DNA of 64,000 bases from an uncultured Flavobacteriales bacterium (lineage in GTDB: Bacteria > Bacteroidota > Bacteroidia > Flavobacteriales_D > Crocinitomicaceae). Of the stretch, positions 16,136-25,845 are shown one piece after another. Under the pieces are notes generated by a model. The model did not search any database. It was not told the origin of the DNA and saw only the letters and a list, made by a program, of their open reading frames with translations. The stretch's first letter is position 1; each line of letters opens with the position of its first letter. The stretch covers positions 54,214 through 118,213 of the forward strand of contig CAIZQH010000013.1 of assembly GCA_903935095.1 (NCBI GenBank), written 5' to 3'. The position numbers were made by a program, and so were the translations under genes.

Positions 16136-17170
16136 ATGCGCAAATTAGTATTTCTAATTTTCTTCCTTCCATTTTTGAGCCTTGCTCAATATTACGGCGG
16201 TACTCAAACCTTTCAATTTCTGAACGCCTCAACCTCTGCGCGTAATGCCGGAGCGGGAAATGGTTTGATTAGTGTTTACGACAATGATTTAGGGCTCGCC
16301 TTGGATAATCCGGCTTTGTTGAATGAAAAAATGAATGGACAAATTCAATATTCCTACGGAATGTATCCTGCCGCTGTCAACTACGGAAATGTCAGTTATG
16401 CCTTACATACCAAACTAGGTACCTTTGCACCAAGTGTCCGTTATTTCAGCTATGGAAAATTTGTAGAAACCGATGAAGTCGGAAATTCGATTGGAGAATT
16501 TAGTGGGGCTGAATATGCTATTGGATCAAGTTACAGTCGTAAAATCAACGAAGTATTGAGTATTGGGGCAAGTTTATCCGTTCTTGGATCACATCTTTAC
16601 CGTTTCAGTTCATTTGCTGTAACTTCTAGTTTTAGTGGATTAGTTGTACACCCAAATAAATTGTTTTGCGCGACTTTCCTTGTGAAAAATGCCGGATTAA
16701 CCATAAAGGACTATACTGGAACAAGTCAATCTCAGTTGCCACTTGATGTGCAAATAGGCATGAGCTATAAACTCAAACACGCTCCCTTTCGCTTCGGATT
16801 CCAAGCGCACCAACTCAATCACTTCAGTAATATTTACCTAGATCCTTTAGCAAAACCAACGTATGATCCCCTAACCGGTGACACGATTCCTGTTTACACA
16901 CCCTCTATCGGTTCTAAAATTGCCAACCACTTTAATTTTCAAGTCGAATTATTGTCTTCAAAATCCTTTCAGATGCGCGCAGGATTCAACTACATGCGTC
17001 GTCAGCAATTGAAATTAACTGATCATCCAGGTTTAGCAGGATTTTCGACGGGATTCTCCCTAAAACTAAAAAAGTTCAATTTGGATTACGGAATTCAGTT
17101 TTATTCCAAAGCGGGAACCATTCACTCCATTGGATTAAGCTCAGCACTGAGTAATTGGAAAAAGAACTAA
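16136..17170 (+). CDS. porQ: Type IX secretion system protein PorQ
   Basis: 344 residues with a signal peptide (MRKLVFLIFFLPFLSLAQ). The mature start GGTQTFQFLNASTSARNAG, followed by VYDNDLGLALDNPALLN, is the conserved opening of PorQ/PorV-type outer-membrane barrels. The rest alternates short beta-strands, ending in a barrel-like strand (THSIGLSSALSNWKKN). PorQ works with PorU, PorV and PorZ in attaching T9SS cargo at the cell surface, which fits the several cargo genes in this window. No other por gene is adjacent. The stop overlaps the convergent trmN6 stop by 4 bp. Confidence 0.85.
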   Translation: MRKLVFLIFFLPFLSLAQYYGGTQTFQFLNASTSARNAGAGNGLISVYDNDLGLALDNPALLNEKMNGQIQYSYGMYPAAVNYGNVSYALHTKLGTFAPSVRYFSYGKFVETDEVGNSIGEFSGAEYAIGSSYSRKINEVLSIGASLSVLGSHLYRFSSFAVTSSFSGLVVHPNKLFCATFLVKNAGLTIKDYTGTSQSQLPLDVQIGMSYKLKHAPFRFGFQAHQLNHFSNIYLDPLAKPTYDPLTGDTIPVYTPSIGSKIANHFNFQVELLSSKSFQMRAGFNYMRRQQLKLTDHPGLAGFSTGFSLKLKKFNLDYGIQFYSKAGTIHSIGLSSALSNWKKN

Positions 17171-17883
17171 GATTTCTTACTTAGGTCCGTAAAATGAAAG
17201 GACTTTGTCCGTTCGATGTAAGAATCATGATAACTGCCGTCCATATTTCGAATGATCAATTCACTTGAAATCAACTCTGAAGGAATTTTCCCGAATTCTA
17301 TAATAACACGCTTGTTTAACTTTTGCTCATTCGCATGAATGGAGACGATTCGTATTGGAATAAGTCCGTTTTGCTCCCCAAGTTCAAGAAGAAATGCTCG
17401 TTGTTCACCCGGGATAATTATGGAAAAAATACCCTGGTCGGATAGTAATACTGCTGCTTTACATATGAAGGAACTAAATGAAGTGCGACTCATGTGTTTT
17501 GCTTGATCCTGTTCCTCCACTCCAGATTTCAATCCATCCATATAAAAGGGGGGATTACTAAAAATCAAGTCATACGTTTCTGAAGGCTGAAAGGAGAAAA
17601 AGTCCAAGGAATGAACAATAACCGATGATGGCCACGGCGAGTGTTTCACGTTCAAGCTACATTCTCTTGCTGCCGCATCATGAATTTCAATGGCATCGAT
17701 CTGTAAATTGGGATTTTGCTGCAAAGCCATCAAAGACAGGATTCCTGTTCCTGCACCAATATCCAATGCACGAGTTTTGCCAAGTGCAGAAATTAAGGCA
17801 CCAAATACCATGCTATCGGTTCCCACTTTGAGCGGATTGTCTGACTGTTGAATGTCGAACTGCTGAAAGCGAAAGATGGTCAA
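17167..17883 (-). CDS. trmN6: tRNA1(Val) (adenine-37-N6)-methyltransferase (TrmN6/YfiC-like)
   Basis: 238 residues. The start is TTG, 1 bp past the proS stop; no ATG precedes the conserved opening FRFQQFDIQQSDNPLKVGTD. SAM motif I is at RALDIGAGTGILSLM, and the N6-adenine motif NPPF is near residue 113 (FSNPPFYMDG), as in YfiC. The family methylates A37 of tRNA-Val. It directly follows proS, so both are translation genes in one transcript. Confidence 0.86.
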   Translation of the reverse strand: MTIFRFQQFDIQQSDNPLKVGTDSMVFGALISALGKTRALDIGAGTGILSLMALQQNPNLQIDAIEIHDAAARECSLNVKHSPWPSSVIVHSLDFFSFQPSETYDLIFSNPPFYMDGLKSGVEEQDQAKHMSRTSFSSFICKAAVLLSDQGIFSIIIPGEQRAFLLELGEQNGLIPIRIVSIHANEQKLNKRVIIEFGKIPSELISSELIIRNMDGSYHDSYIERTKSFHFTDLSKKS

Positions 17884-17884
17884 T

Positions 17885-19357
17885 TTAATAGGCTTTAGCG
17901 AATATTACTCGTCCCGCAGATGGTTTTCCTGTCACCATGCACACTCCTGTTTCTTCTTTGCGATCCAAGGCAATGCAACGTATCGTTGCTTTCGTTTCCT
18001 CTTTGATGCGTTCTTCGGTTTCCGAAGTTCCATCCCAATGCGCTAAAAAGAATCCACCCTTATCGATTTCTTTTTTGAATTCTTCGTAGGAATCAATTTC
18101 ACGTGTGTTTTCAAGTCGGAATGTTTTCGCACGCTCCAATAAATTAGTTTGAATTTCCGAAAGCAATTGTTCGATGTAATTTTCCAATCCGTCAAAATCA
18201 ACTACTTCTTTTGTTTTCGTATCACGACGCGCAACCTCTGCTTTTCCGTTTTCTAAATCACGTGGGCCCATCGCAACGCGCACTGGAACTCCTTTGGACT
18301 CGTATTCGGCGAATTTCCATCCTGGACGACGATTTTCGTCATCATCGTATTTAAATGAGATACCTTTTGCTTTTAATTTTGAAGCTAATTCCGCCATTTT
18401 CTCTGAAATCGCGGCCAATTCCTCATCCGTTCGGTAAATCGGAACGGCTACCACTTGTATCGGAGCCAAAGCTGGTGGTAAGACTAGTCCTTCATCGTCA
18501 GAATGCGTCATAATCAAAGCACCCATTAAACGGGTGGAAACACCCCAAGATGTAGCCCAAACGTAATCTAGCTTCCCTTCTTTATCCGCAAATTTGACTT
18601 CGAAAGCTTTGGCAAAATTTTGTCCAAGGAAATGTGAGGTTCCAGCTTGAAGTGCTTTTCCATCTTGCATCATTGCTTCAATACACAAGGTGTCTTCCGC
18701 ACCAGCAAATCGTTCATTCGCCGTTTTCCTTCCTTTAATCACCGGCATTGACATGTAATTTTCCGCAAAGTCTTCATACACATCCAACATGAGTTCTGCT
18801 TCAGCGATGGCTTCTTGTTTCGTCGCGTGTGCCGTATGTCCTTCTTGCCAAAGAAATTCTGTTGTACGCAAGAACAAACGTGTTTTCATTTCCCAGCGAA
18901 CAACATTTGCCCATTGATTGATTAAGATGGGAAGGTCACGATAGGACTGAATCCAATTTTTATAGGAATTCCAAATGATGGTTTCTGAGGTTGGACGTAC
19001 AATTAACTCCTCTTCCAATTTGGAGTCTGGATCCACAATAACACCACTTCCATCCTCTGCATTTTTCAAACGGTAATGAGTAACGACCGCACATTCCTTG
19101 GCAAATCCTTCGATATGACTCGCTTCTTTACTCAAGTAAGATTTAGGAATAAACAAAGGAAAATAAGCATTCGAGTGACCCGTTTCTTTGAATTTAACAT
19201 CCAAAATGTCGCGCATTTTTTCCCAAATAGCATAACCATATGGTTTGATCACCATGCATCCGCGAACATCGGAATGTTCAGCTAGATCTGCCCGGTAAAC
19301 CAATTCATTGTACCATTTAGAATAATCTTCTGCTCTCGTTACGTATTTCTGTGCCAT
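17885..19357 (-). CDS. proS: Prolyl-tRNA synthetase, archaeal/eukaryote-like short form
   Basis: 490 residues from ATG 19357 ([20 protein letters not shown]). An ATG seven codons upstream (19378) lies inside the promoter -7 element, so it is not used. Class II synthetase motifs: [17 protein letters not shown] (motif 1 region), [32 protein letters not shown] (motif 2), and [19 protein letters not shown] (motif 3). The length and the lack of an editing insertion place it in the ProS type 3 group common in Bacteroidota. The C-terminal zinc-like domain ends in KAY, a hallmark tyrosine end. Confidence 0.93.
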   Translation of the reverse strand: MAQKYVTRAEDYSKWYNELVYRADLAEHSDVRGCMVIKPYGYAIWEKMRDILDVKFKETGHSNAYFPLFIPKSYLSKEASHIEGFAKECAVVTHYRLKNAEDGSGVIVDPDSKLEEELIVRPTSETIIWNSYKNWIQSYRDLPILINQWANVVRWEMKTRLFLRTTEFLWQEGHTAHATKQEAIAEAELMLDVYEDFAENYMSMPVIKGRKTANERFAGAEDTLCIEAMMQDGKALQAGTSHFLGQNFAKAFEVKFADKEGKLDYVWATSWGVSTRLMGALIMTHSDDEGLVLPPALAPIQVVAVPIYRTDEELAAISEKMAELASKLKAKGISFKYDDDENRRPGWKFAEYESKGVPVRVAMGPRDLENGKAEVARRDTKTKEVVDFDGLENYIEQLLSEIQTNLLERAKTFRLENTREIDSYEEFKKEIDKGGFFLAHWDGTSETEERIKEETKATIRCIALDRKEETGVCMVTGKPSAGRVIFAKAY

Positions 19358-19375
19358 AGCTCCATTTATTGAATG

Positions 19376-19383
19376 CAAAGGTA
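19376..19383 (-). promoter_or_regulatory. Promoter -7 element TACCTTTG of proS
   Basis: An exact TAnnTTTG on the minus strand, 18 nt before ATG 19357. It overlaps the alternative ATG at 19378 and so decides the start in favour of 19357. Confidence 0.65.
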
Positions 19384-19437
19384 GGGAAAATACTTCAAAA
19401 TGGCGATGCGCTGAGCCGAGCTTAACTGCAGTGTTAG

Positions 19438-21267
19438 CTACTTCTTGGAGTTAGGAGTCAAGTGATTTGTGATCATATCATGCGTATAATGCTGATATAA
19501 TGCTTTCATCTGACGAATAATTTGCAGCTCATGTGAACTTCGGTTTTGCTGCATGCGCTCATTCCAAACGGTCGTTTCCAATCCATTTTCGGATGAGCCT
19601 AATGCAATCAAATTCCCCTGTTCACAAATCATTTTCGGCATCGATTTTTTGCTGAAGTAAGAGGTTCCAAACGAATAGAAATCAGCATGTATTCCTAATA
19701 AATCAATGATAGTAGGCATGATGTCTATTTGCTGAAACATCTTTCTTTTTTTCACCTTTGGCAATGTCATAGATGCATGATAAAACCCAATTGGAATGCG
19801 GTATGTCCACTCCAAAGAACAGCGATCTGATCGTTTCGTTGGACCTACATGATCTGCACAAAAAACGAAAAGGGTATTTTTAAACCAAGCTTGTTTTTTT
19901 GCTTTTTCCCAAAATTCCTTTAGGGCGAAATCGACGTATGAGATTGTTGCACAGAGTGGCTCGGAACCAACCTTCACCTTGGATTTATAGGTGCTTGGAA
20001 TCGTATACGGATGATGAGATGACAAAGTAAACACCATGGAGAAGAAAGGTGTTTTAAAGTGATTCATTTCATCTATAGCGAAACTTAACATGTGGTGATC
20101 TTCAATTCCCCAATTACCATCGAAATGCGACTGATTTGGGTATTCATCTCGTCCATAGTATGCATCAAACCCCGCAGCGGAGGTAAATGCATCAAAACGC
20201 ATCGAACCGTTATTTGCACCATGAAAAAAGGCCGAGTGGTAACCTGATTTTTTTAAGATTGTTGGAAGTCCTTGAAATTGATTTGCACTAAAAGACGACA
20301 AAATAAACGACTCATTGGTATAGGATGGAATGGACGAAATGATGGAAGGAAGTGCATCCATCGAAGTGCGTCCGTTTGCAATCGCATCCTCAAAAAACAT
20401 GGACTGATTTAAAATGGAATCCAAGAAAGGTGTATAACTTTCCGGACTATTTGGACCAGCATACATAGTGCCAAAACTTTCCAATAAAATAAAACAGACA
20501 TTCGTTCCTTTCGGGAGAATCTTTTGTGCATGACTTTGTTGAATCGGATTAAAAATCGCATTTAATTCAGGTTCTTCAAAGTATTTTACATCTTCTAGAC
20601 CTTTAATCCCAATTGTTTTAATGATGGTAAATGCCGAGTTTAGGACAGCGGGTGCGTTGGATAAGCTACTGTAATTTGTCGCTTCAATAATACCGATAGG
20701 TTTCAATTGAAATCCACCGCGACCAATAATCACAAACGTTGTCAGGACAAAAAGAAAATGAATCCAATTACTTCGAAGTTTCCATGAGATTGGACCTGCC
20801 TTTAGTTTGACAAAACTCCATATAGAAAAAAATAAACTAAAGGTAAAAAACACGATTAACCACCAAAACTCAAAGATAAAATCTCCTGCTAAACTAGACG
20901 TTTCCGTATTCGTCAGCATGTAAACGAAATAATCAAAACTCGTGCGTTTGGCCGTATAGGAAAAATAGGCGATGTCCCACCCATTAAAAACAAAAACCAA
21001 AAACGTTGCGCAGCTAAATAGCAGCAATTTCATCCAAAAACGAAAGCGTTCAAGTCTCTCTGGAAGCGGAAAAAATAGTACCGTAATGAATGGCAAGAAA
21101 AACAAAGCAATCGTCACTAAATCAAATCCACTTCCAATCAAGTAATCCTGAAAAGAAATATCAGGAAATTTTTTGCTGTTCATGGCAACCAAAAGTATGC
21201 GGTAGACACCTGAAAACAGCCATACAATGGCTAACGGAAAAAGGATTTTTAGACTCGTTTTAATCAA
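19438..21267 (-). CDS. LTA-synthase-like membrane sulfatase/phosphoglycerol transferase
   Basis: 609 residues with a TTG start (no ATG or GTG before the first membrane helix). About five N-terminal helices (1-195) precede an extracytoplasmic sulfatase-type domain (about 255-560). Catalytic landmarks: FILLESFG (metal-binding Glu), [13 protein letters not shown] (nucleophile Thr as in LtaS), [14 protein letters not shown], and [12 protein letters not shown] with the metal ligands D and H. LtaS makes glycerol-phosphate polymers in Firmicutes. Gram-negative relatives are likely envelope phosphoglycerol or phosphoethanolamine transferases, substrate unknown. It lies 14 bp after the E1 gene but seems functionally unrelated. 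Confidence 0.85.
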   Translation of the reverse strand: MIKTSLKILFPLAIVWLFSGVYRILLVAMNSKKFPDISFQDYLIGSGFDLVTIALFFLPFITVLFFPLPERLERFRFWMKLLLFSCATFLVFVFNGWDIAYFSYTAKRTSFDYFVYMLTNTETSSLAGDFIFEFWWLIVFFTFSLFFSIWSFVKLKAGPISWKLRSNWIHFLFVLTTFVIIGRGGFQLKPIGIIEATNYSSLSNAPAVLNSAFTIIKTIGIKGLEDVKYFEEPELNAIFNPIQQSHAQKILPKGTNVCFILLESFGTMYAGPNSPESYTPFLDSILNQSMFFEDAIANGRTSMDALPSIISSIPSYTNESFILSSFSANQFQGLPTILKKSGYHSAFFHGANNGSMRFDAFTSAAGFDAYYGRDEYPNQSHFDGNWGIEDHHMLSFAIDEMNHFKTPFFSMVFTLSSHHPYTIPSTYKSKVKVGSEPLCATISYVDFALKEFWEKAKKQAWFKNTLFVFCADHVGPTKRSDRCSLEWTYRIPIGFYHASMTLPKVKKRKMFQQIDIMPTIIDLLGIHADFYSFGTSYFSKKSMPKMICEQGNLIALGSSENGLETTVWNERMQQNRSSHELQIIRQMKALYQHYTHDMITNHLTPNSKK

Positions 21268-21281
21268 GATTTTTTATAAAT

Positions 21282-23267
21282 TTAGTAATTCATGATGCGC
21301 TCAATAGCCTCACCCAATCGTTCAGATGCTAAAAATTGCTTTTCTAAAGAGACCGCAAATGGAACAGGTGTGTCCATGGAAGCCACACGTAAAACTGGTG
21401 CATCTAATTGTTCAAAACAATGTTCGGTTATCAATGCAACTAATTCACCACCAATACCACCAGTCAAACAGTCCTCATGCAGCACAATCACTTTCCCCGT
21501 TTTATTGGCAGCTTGAAATATTGCCTCTTTATCCAAAGGCATCAAACTTCGGAGATCCAGAATTTCCGCAGAAATATCTGAATAGTTAGCCATGGTTTCT
21601 GTCGCCCAATGCACCCCTAATCCATATGTAATGATCGTCAAGTCCGTTCCGCTTGAAACGGTTCGCGCTTTACCAATTTCCACCGTGTAGTAATCCGTAG
21701 GAATTTCTTCTTTTAAACTTCTATATAGGAATTTATGTTCAAAAAACAATACTGGATTCGGATCTTCAAAGGCTGCATTTAGTAATCCTTTCGCGTCGTA
21801 TGGTGTTGACGGATAAAGAATTTTCAATCCGGGTGTGTGAAAAAACCATGCTTCATTACTTTGTGAGTGGAATGGTCCAGCAGCAGTTCCCGCTCCGGTA
21901 GGCATTCGAACAACAACATCCGCATTTTGACCCCAGCGCCAGTGCATTTTTGCTAAATTATTGATGATTTGGTTAAATCCACAAGTGACGAAATCGGCAA
22001 ATTGCATTTCCACCATCGCTTTCATACCAGAAATGGACAAACCTAGTCCTGCACCTATAATCGCAGACTCACAAATTGGTGTATTTCGTACGCGGTCCCT
22101 TCCGAATTTCTCTACGAGTCCTTCTGTCACTTTAAATGCGCCTCCATATTCAGCAATATCTTGTCCCATCAAAACAAGGCCTTCATGTTTGTCCATGGAT
22201 TGCGTTAACGCATCTTGAATGGCATCGATAAAACGCTTTTCTTCTTTGGGTCCAGTTGCTTCGATTAATTGTTGAATATGTGGTGCGAACAAATCACTTA
22301 ATTCCGATTCGATAGATGCTTCAATCGTTGGTTCTGCATGAGCTTCATCAAAACCATGTTGAATTTCTTCTTTCATGGTTTCTTTGATGTGTTTAATTTC
22401 AGCTTCATTTAACAAACCGATTTCAATCAAATACGACTCAAAATTGGAAACCGGATCCTTCTTCTCCCATTCATCTTGAATTCCTTCTGGATAATATTTC
22501 GTGCCAGAGGATTCTTCGTGGCCGCGCATTCGGAAGGTCATTAATTCCAATAAATAAGGTTTCGGGTCAATTCGAATTTCATCATTTATTTTTCTAACTG
22601 TTCGAATAACGTCCAGAATGTTGTTGCCATCCACTTGAACCGCATTCATCCCATAACCAATTCCTTTATCGATGAATTGTTTACAACGAAATTGTTCGAT
22701 AGATGGCGTTGAAAGTCCCCAGCAGTTATTCTCCACCGCAAAAATCACAGGTAAATCCCAAACAGCAGCAACATTCAATGATTCATGAAAATCTCCTTCG
22801 GAAGCGCCACCATCTCCTGAGAAAACGAGGGTAGATTTTTGACTTTTCGTTATTTTATTCGCCAATGCAATTCCATCAGCAATTCCAAGTTGCGGACCTA
22901 AATGGGAAATCATACCCACCAATTTGTGCTCTTGTGTTCCAAAATGAAAACTGCGATCTCTGCCTTTTGTGTAGCCGTTCAATTTTCCTTGAAACTGAGA
23001 AAATAGTCGATTGAGGGGGATTTCCCTCGTAGTAAACACACCTAAATTACGATGCATCGGAAGGATGTATTCATCAGCATTCATTGCATAAGCGCATCCA
23101 ACCGAAATCCCCTCTTGCCCCCAACCGGAAAACCACTTGGTAATTTTCCCTTGACGCAACAAAATGAGCATTTTTTCTTCAATGATTCTGGGCCGAACTA
23201 ACTTCAGATAAATTCCTTTTAACTCTTCATCCGAAAAGCCATCTCTGTTGAATGAAATTTGTGGCAT
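21282..23267 (-). CDS. 2-oxoacid (branched-chain) dehydrogenase E1, fused alpha and beta subunits
   Basis: 661 residues. The first half is E1 alpha, with the thiamine-diphosphate motif GDGGASEGDFHESL near residue 150 and VENNCWGLSTP. The second half is E1 beta from about residue 340 (MGQDIAEYGGAFKVTEGL, TPICESAIIGAGLGLS, FADFVTCGFNQIINN, GAGTAAGPFHSQS, HEDCLTGGIGGE). The fusion is common in Bacteroidota and is assigned to branched-chain 2-oxoacids, feeding iso-fatty-acid synthesis and amino-acid breakdown. A matching E2 is 32 kb away at 55871-57217. No E3 is in the window. Confidence 0.9.
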   Translation of the reverse strand: MPQISFNRDGFSDEELKGIYLKLVRPRIIEEKMLILLRQGKITKWFSGWGQEGISVGCAYAMNADEYILPMHRNLGVFTTREIPLNRLFSQFQGKLNGYTKGRDRSFHFGTQEHKLVGMISHLGPQLGIADGIALANKITKSQKSTLVFSGDGGASEGDFHESLNVAAVWDLPVIFAVENNCWGLSTPSIEQFRCKQFIDKGIGYGMNAVQVDGNNILDVIRTVRKINDEIRIDPKPYLLELMTFRMRGHEESSGTKYYPEGIQDEWEKKDPVSNFESYLIEIGLLNEAEIKHIKETMKEEIQHGFDEAHAEPTIEASIESELSDLFAPHIQQLIEATGPKEEKRFIDAIQDALTQSMDKHEGLVLMGQDIAEYGGAFKVTEGLVEKFGRDRVRNTPICESAIIGAGLGLSISGMKAMVEMQFADFVTCGFNQIINNLAKMHWRWGQNADVVVRMPTGAGTAAGPFHSQSNEAWFFHTPGLKILYPSTPYDAKGLLNAAFEDPNPVLFFEHKFLYRSLKEEIPTDYYTVEIGKARTVSSGTDLTIITYGLGVHWATETMANYSDISAEILDLRSLMPLDKEAIFQAANKTGKVIVLHEDCLTGGIGGELVALITEHCFEQLDAPVLRVASMDTPVPFAVSLEKQFLASERLGEAIERIMNY

Positions 23268-23334
23268 GCCTTAGGTTTTTGAACCAAAATAAATTGGAAA
23301 TGGAAATATGAGAAAATGAAAGACAGGGTTAGAC

Positions 23335-23883
23335 TTATACTTTCAACCCACGAACGACACGTTCTTTGCGTTTCGTCTTTTGTAATCTCTTTTTAACGAC
23401 CAATAGATGAGCAGAACGAGGTGCTCCGCGCATTAAATCAACTTTATAAGTGTTTTCACCATAGTTAATTTTTGGACCTCCCTGACTATTCCAATCTGCA
23501 TCAAAGTAATAACGCTTAACGGAACTACCTTCTGTTTTGGTGGCAAAAGTCAATAACTTAGCTTCACCCATTTCAAAGCGAACTTGCACTTCACCTTTTG
23601 GACCAAATCCTTCAAAAACACATTTTGTTAAGGCTGGAATTACAACACTTTCTCGTTCACTACTTGAACTTGCTACAAGAGTTCCGTTTTGAGTGGTATT
23701 TTGACTATCATCTCTTTTTTCTTGATTCAAAATGATGGTGTGGGACGTATAGAATTGAACTTGGCGCATTTTCTCGTCAGAATCCAATGTGAATTCGTCC
23801 CTAATTTGCGTCGTGTAAGGAACTTTAACACCACATGAAATGAGTACAATACTCATTGAAAATAAAAACATGATATTCTTCAT
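23335..23883 (-). CDS. Unrecognised lipoprotein
   Basis: 182 residues. A lipoprotein signal ends at the lipobox LISC (cysteine 17), followed by G, so an outer-membrane lipoprotein is likely. The middle is Ser/Thr/Gln-rich (SQNTTQNGTLVASSSSERES); the C-terminus is basic (KKRLQKTKRKERVVRGLKV). A run VIPALTKCVFEGFGPKGEVQVRF suggests a small beta domain. No family recognised. Its promoter overlaps that of the divergent gene at 23920. Confidence 0.7.
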   Translation of the reverse strand: MKNIMFLFSMSIVLISCGVKVPYTTQIRDEFTLDSDEKMRQVQFYTSHTIILNQEKRDDSQNTTQNGTLVASSSSERESVVIPALTKCVFEGFGPKGEVQVRFEMGEAKLLTFATKTEGSSVKRYYFDADWNSQGGPKINYGENTYKVDLMRGAPRSAHLLVVKKRLQKTKRKERVVRGLKV

Positions 23884-23889
23884 AATGCG

Positions 23890-23897
23890 TAATTTTG
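23890..23897 (+). promoter_or_regulatory. Promoter -7 element TAATTTTG, plus strand
   Basis: An exact TAnnTTTG, 22 nt before ATG 23920. It faces the minus-strand element at 23900-23907 at a distance of 2 bp. Confidence 0.55.
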
Positions 23898-23899
23898 TT

Positions 23900-23907
23900 C
23901 AAATTTA
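23900..23907 (-). promoter_or_regulatory. Promoter -7 element TAAATTTG, minus strand
   Basis: An exact TAnnTTTG on the minus strand, 16 nt before ATG 23883 of the lipoprotein gene. Confidence 0.55.
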
Positions 23908-23919
23908 CAGAAAATCACA

Positions 23920-24573
23920 ATGGAAAATCTGAAAAAGTACTTTTTAACAATGATCGGTTTAAGTTTCATTGGAGCGATGGTAAATTCTTGTCAAGAATCG
24001 AAATCTGGAAAAATACAGAATTTAGATTCTATTCGATCTACATCCAAGTATCATTCCAAACCAAAACCTATTGTGAAATCAGCGATTTATCAAGAGATGT
24101 TAAATGCGTATAACCAAGATTCCGTTCGTTTATGTGTTTCAAGTATCATTAAAGATACCTCGGAATCCTTTCTTGATCAATTTATTTTTGAGAAATCTGA
24201 CAGATTCAATCTAACCGACTCCAATCAACATACATTCAATCATCGCTTCTGGAGGTTTAAAGCCGATTCCAATTTAGTAAAAAACATTTTTTACAATTGG
24301 TTCGACCAACAATTTTGCCAGCGGAATGCAATCGTTAAAATCTACAGCCGTGAATACCTTTATAATAGAGGAAACCTTGTATTTATTTGTAGTAATCAAA
24401 GCATTCATGTCATCAGTAGCAGCTCAAAAATTGATTTATTGAAATGGCTGCGATTCATTCAGTATACGGAAAACAAGGTCCGCTTTATTTATATTTGTCA
24501 AGAAGTGAAGAACAAGCCTGCGCTCTGGTACTCGTATGACCTAAAAAAAATAACATTAATCCCTGCACAATGA
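23920..24573 (+). CDS. Unrecognised lipoprotein
   Basis: 217 residues. The N-terminal hydrophobic stretch ends with the lipobox VNSC near cysteine 24. The mature protein is rich in Asn, Ser, Phe and Tyr and has no recognised domain. Internal cysteines occur at SVRLCVSS, QQFCQRN, VFICSNQ and YICQEV. A short Tyr-rich end (PALWYSYDLKKITLIPAQ). The stop overlaps the ATG of the next gene by 4 bp, so the two are translated together. Confidence 0.65.
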   Translation: MENLKKYFLTMIGLSFIGAMVNSCQESKSGKIQNLDSIRSTSKYHSKPKPIVKSAIYQEMLNAYNQDSVRLCVSSIIKDTSESFLDQFIFEKSDRFNLTDSNQHTFNHRFWRFKADSNLVKNIFYNWFDQQFCQRNAIVKIYSREYLYNRGNLVFICSNQSIHVISSSSKIDLLKWLRFIQYTENKVRFIYICQEVKNKPALWYSYDLKKITLIPAQ

Positions 24574-24905
24574 ATATTTTAAACCGAGGACAAATTGTCA
24601 TATTTCCAACGAAAAACTTCGAGGCTTGGGCAATGGAGCACAGTAAAGAAGAGCTTTATTATTCAGAAAAACCAGAGCCTTCCGTGTATTTAATTGAAGA
24701 AGAATTTTGGGAGGATGAATTGGTGTTAGAAAAATACCGAAAAAAAATAATCAAAAGAGAATGCGCTGAAATATGTGTAGACGAAGATCAATGGCCCAAA
24801 ATTAAAAACAACGAGCAATTTCGTCATTATTTCCAAGCTCATTTGGGCATTATGGTAGTAGACTTATTGGATTCAGATTTAACCTTGGAAGAATTGGATC
24901 TATAA
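24570..24905 (+). CDS. Unrecognised small acidic protein
   Basis: 111 residues with no signal peptide and many Glu/Asp residues (for example KPEPSVYLIEEEFWEDELVL). It starts inside the last codons of the lipoprotein gene (ATGA overlap). The last residues are LLDSDLTLEELDL. No family recognised. It may be a cytoplasmic partner of the lipoprotein's regulation, but nothing in the sequence shows this. The stop overlaps the convergent CYTH gene by 6 bp. Confidence 0.6.
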   Translation: MNILNRGQIVIFPTKNFEAWAMEHSKEELYYSEKPEPSVYLIEEEFWEDELVLEKYRKKIIKRECAEICVDEDQWPKIKNNEQFRHYFQAHLGIMVVDLLDSDLTLEELDL

Positions 24906-25349
24906 AGTTTTAAACAGGTTTACATTTAAATAATTCGGGTCATGCGTTACCTCTTCTCCTAACCAATGAGGTATGGCAAACCTTTCGTTCTCCGAGGTCA
25001 ATTCAATTTCAGCGAGTATCAATCCGTCGTGTTTACCTTTAAAAACATCTATTTCCCATATGTGGTCATAAAATTGAATTTCGTATCGCGTTTTTCGCAA
25101 ACTTTTCAGTTCGGCTACTTGTATCATTTCAATGGCATCCGTTTGTGGGATTTCGAATTCAAATTCATGACGAGAAATTCCTTTACCCATTTTAATCGTT
25201 AAATAAGCTCTTGTATCTTTTAAACGGATTCGAAGGGATTTTTCTTCACCTTGAAACAAGTAAGCCTGTTGAATTTCATGCGTTGATTTAACATCCTCAC
25301 TTAACCAATCCATCGATTTCAACAAATACTTTCGTTCGATTTCTAGCAT
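24900..25349 (-). CDS. CYTH-domain protein (triphosphate tunnel metalloenzyme)
   Basis: 149 residues from ATG 25349, chosen because the CYTH signature EIERKYLL (ExExK) then lies at residues 3-10 as in the family; upstream starts add 10 atypical residues. Other tunnel residues: SLRIRLKDTRAYLTIK, then EFEFEIP and LAEIELTSENE. Small bacterial CYTH proteins hydrolyse inorganic triphosphate or act as class IV adenylate cyclases; the shorter bacterial type usually has triphosphatase activity. Confidence 0.85.
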   Translation of the reverse strand: MLEIERKYLLKSMDWLSEDVKSTHEIQQAYLFQGEEKSLRIRLKDTRAYLTIKMGKGISRHEFEFEIPQTDAIEMIQVAELKSLRKTRYEIQFYDHIWEIDVFKGKHDGLILAEIELTSENERFAIPHWLGEEVTHDPNYLNVNLFKTL

Positions 25350-25438
25350 TACTTCACTTTTTTTTATAATTTTCACCAAAGATGCAACTTAATGAGAAGG
25401 TACGGCATCCTGTGAAGTGAAATTTTCAAATAGTTAAC

Positions 25439-25840
25439 ATGAAATTAAGTTTAACTTTTCTGTCCATTTGTTTCTTTGGATTGGGTGTAAATGCTCAAAA
25501 GAACATGGAAAGTAATGGAATTAAAATCAGTACGAAACAAATCAATTGTCATGTCCCAGCTGAAGGATACGAGTCAGATTTAATTCAATTAACCATTGAA
25601 AATCTGAGTAATTCTGAAAAAACAGTTTCCTATCGTTTGGAATTATTCTATGATGGAGTTTGTTCAACCTGCGACACAGATGAATATGCGTATACCCAAA
25701 CACTTCAGGCCTATGAAGTATTGGTTGGTGAGTGCCTAGATCATACACATTTCGGCCTAACAATTTTCCACCATATGCCGTCGCATTTATCGAAGTCCAT
25801 ACTGACAGATTTCAATATTAAAAACGTAGTGGTAAAATAA
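25439..25840 (+). CDS. Small secreted protein of unknown function
   Basis: 133 residues with a signal peptide (MKLSLTFLSICFFGLGVNAQ). The mature part resembles a small Ig-like beta-sandwich (LIQLTIENLSNSEKTVSYRLELF) with the Cys pattern GVCSTCDTDEYAY plus GECLDH. It lies 5 bp before the large type B T9SS cargo and is probably cotranscribed with it. No known family was recognised. Confidence 0.68.
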   Translation: MKLSLTFLSICFFGLGVNAQKNMESNGIKISTKQINCHVPAEGYESDLIQLTIENLSNSEKTVSYRLELFYDGVCSTCDTDEYAYTQTLQAYEVLVGECLDHTHFGLTIFHHMPSHLSKSILTDFNIKNVVVK

Positions 25841-25845
25841 AACGT

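Noticed and set aside
19357..19378. Earlier ATG (19378) as proS start
   Set aside because: It overlaps the exact -7 element TACCTTTG, so it would be upstream of, or at, the transcription start.
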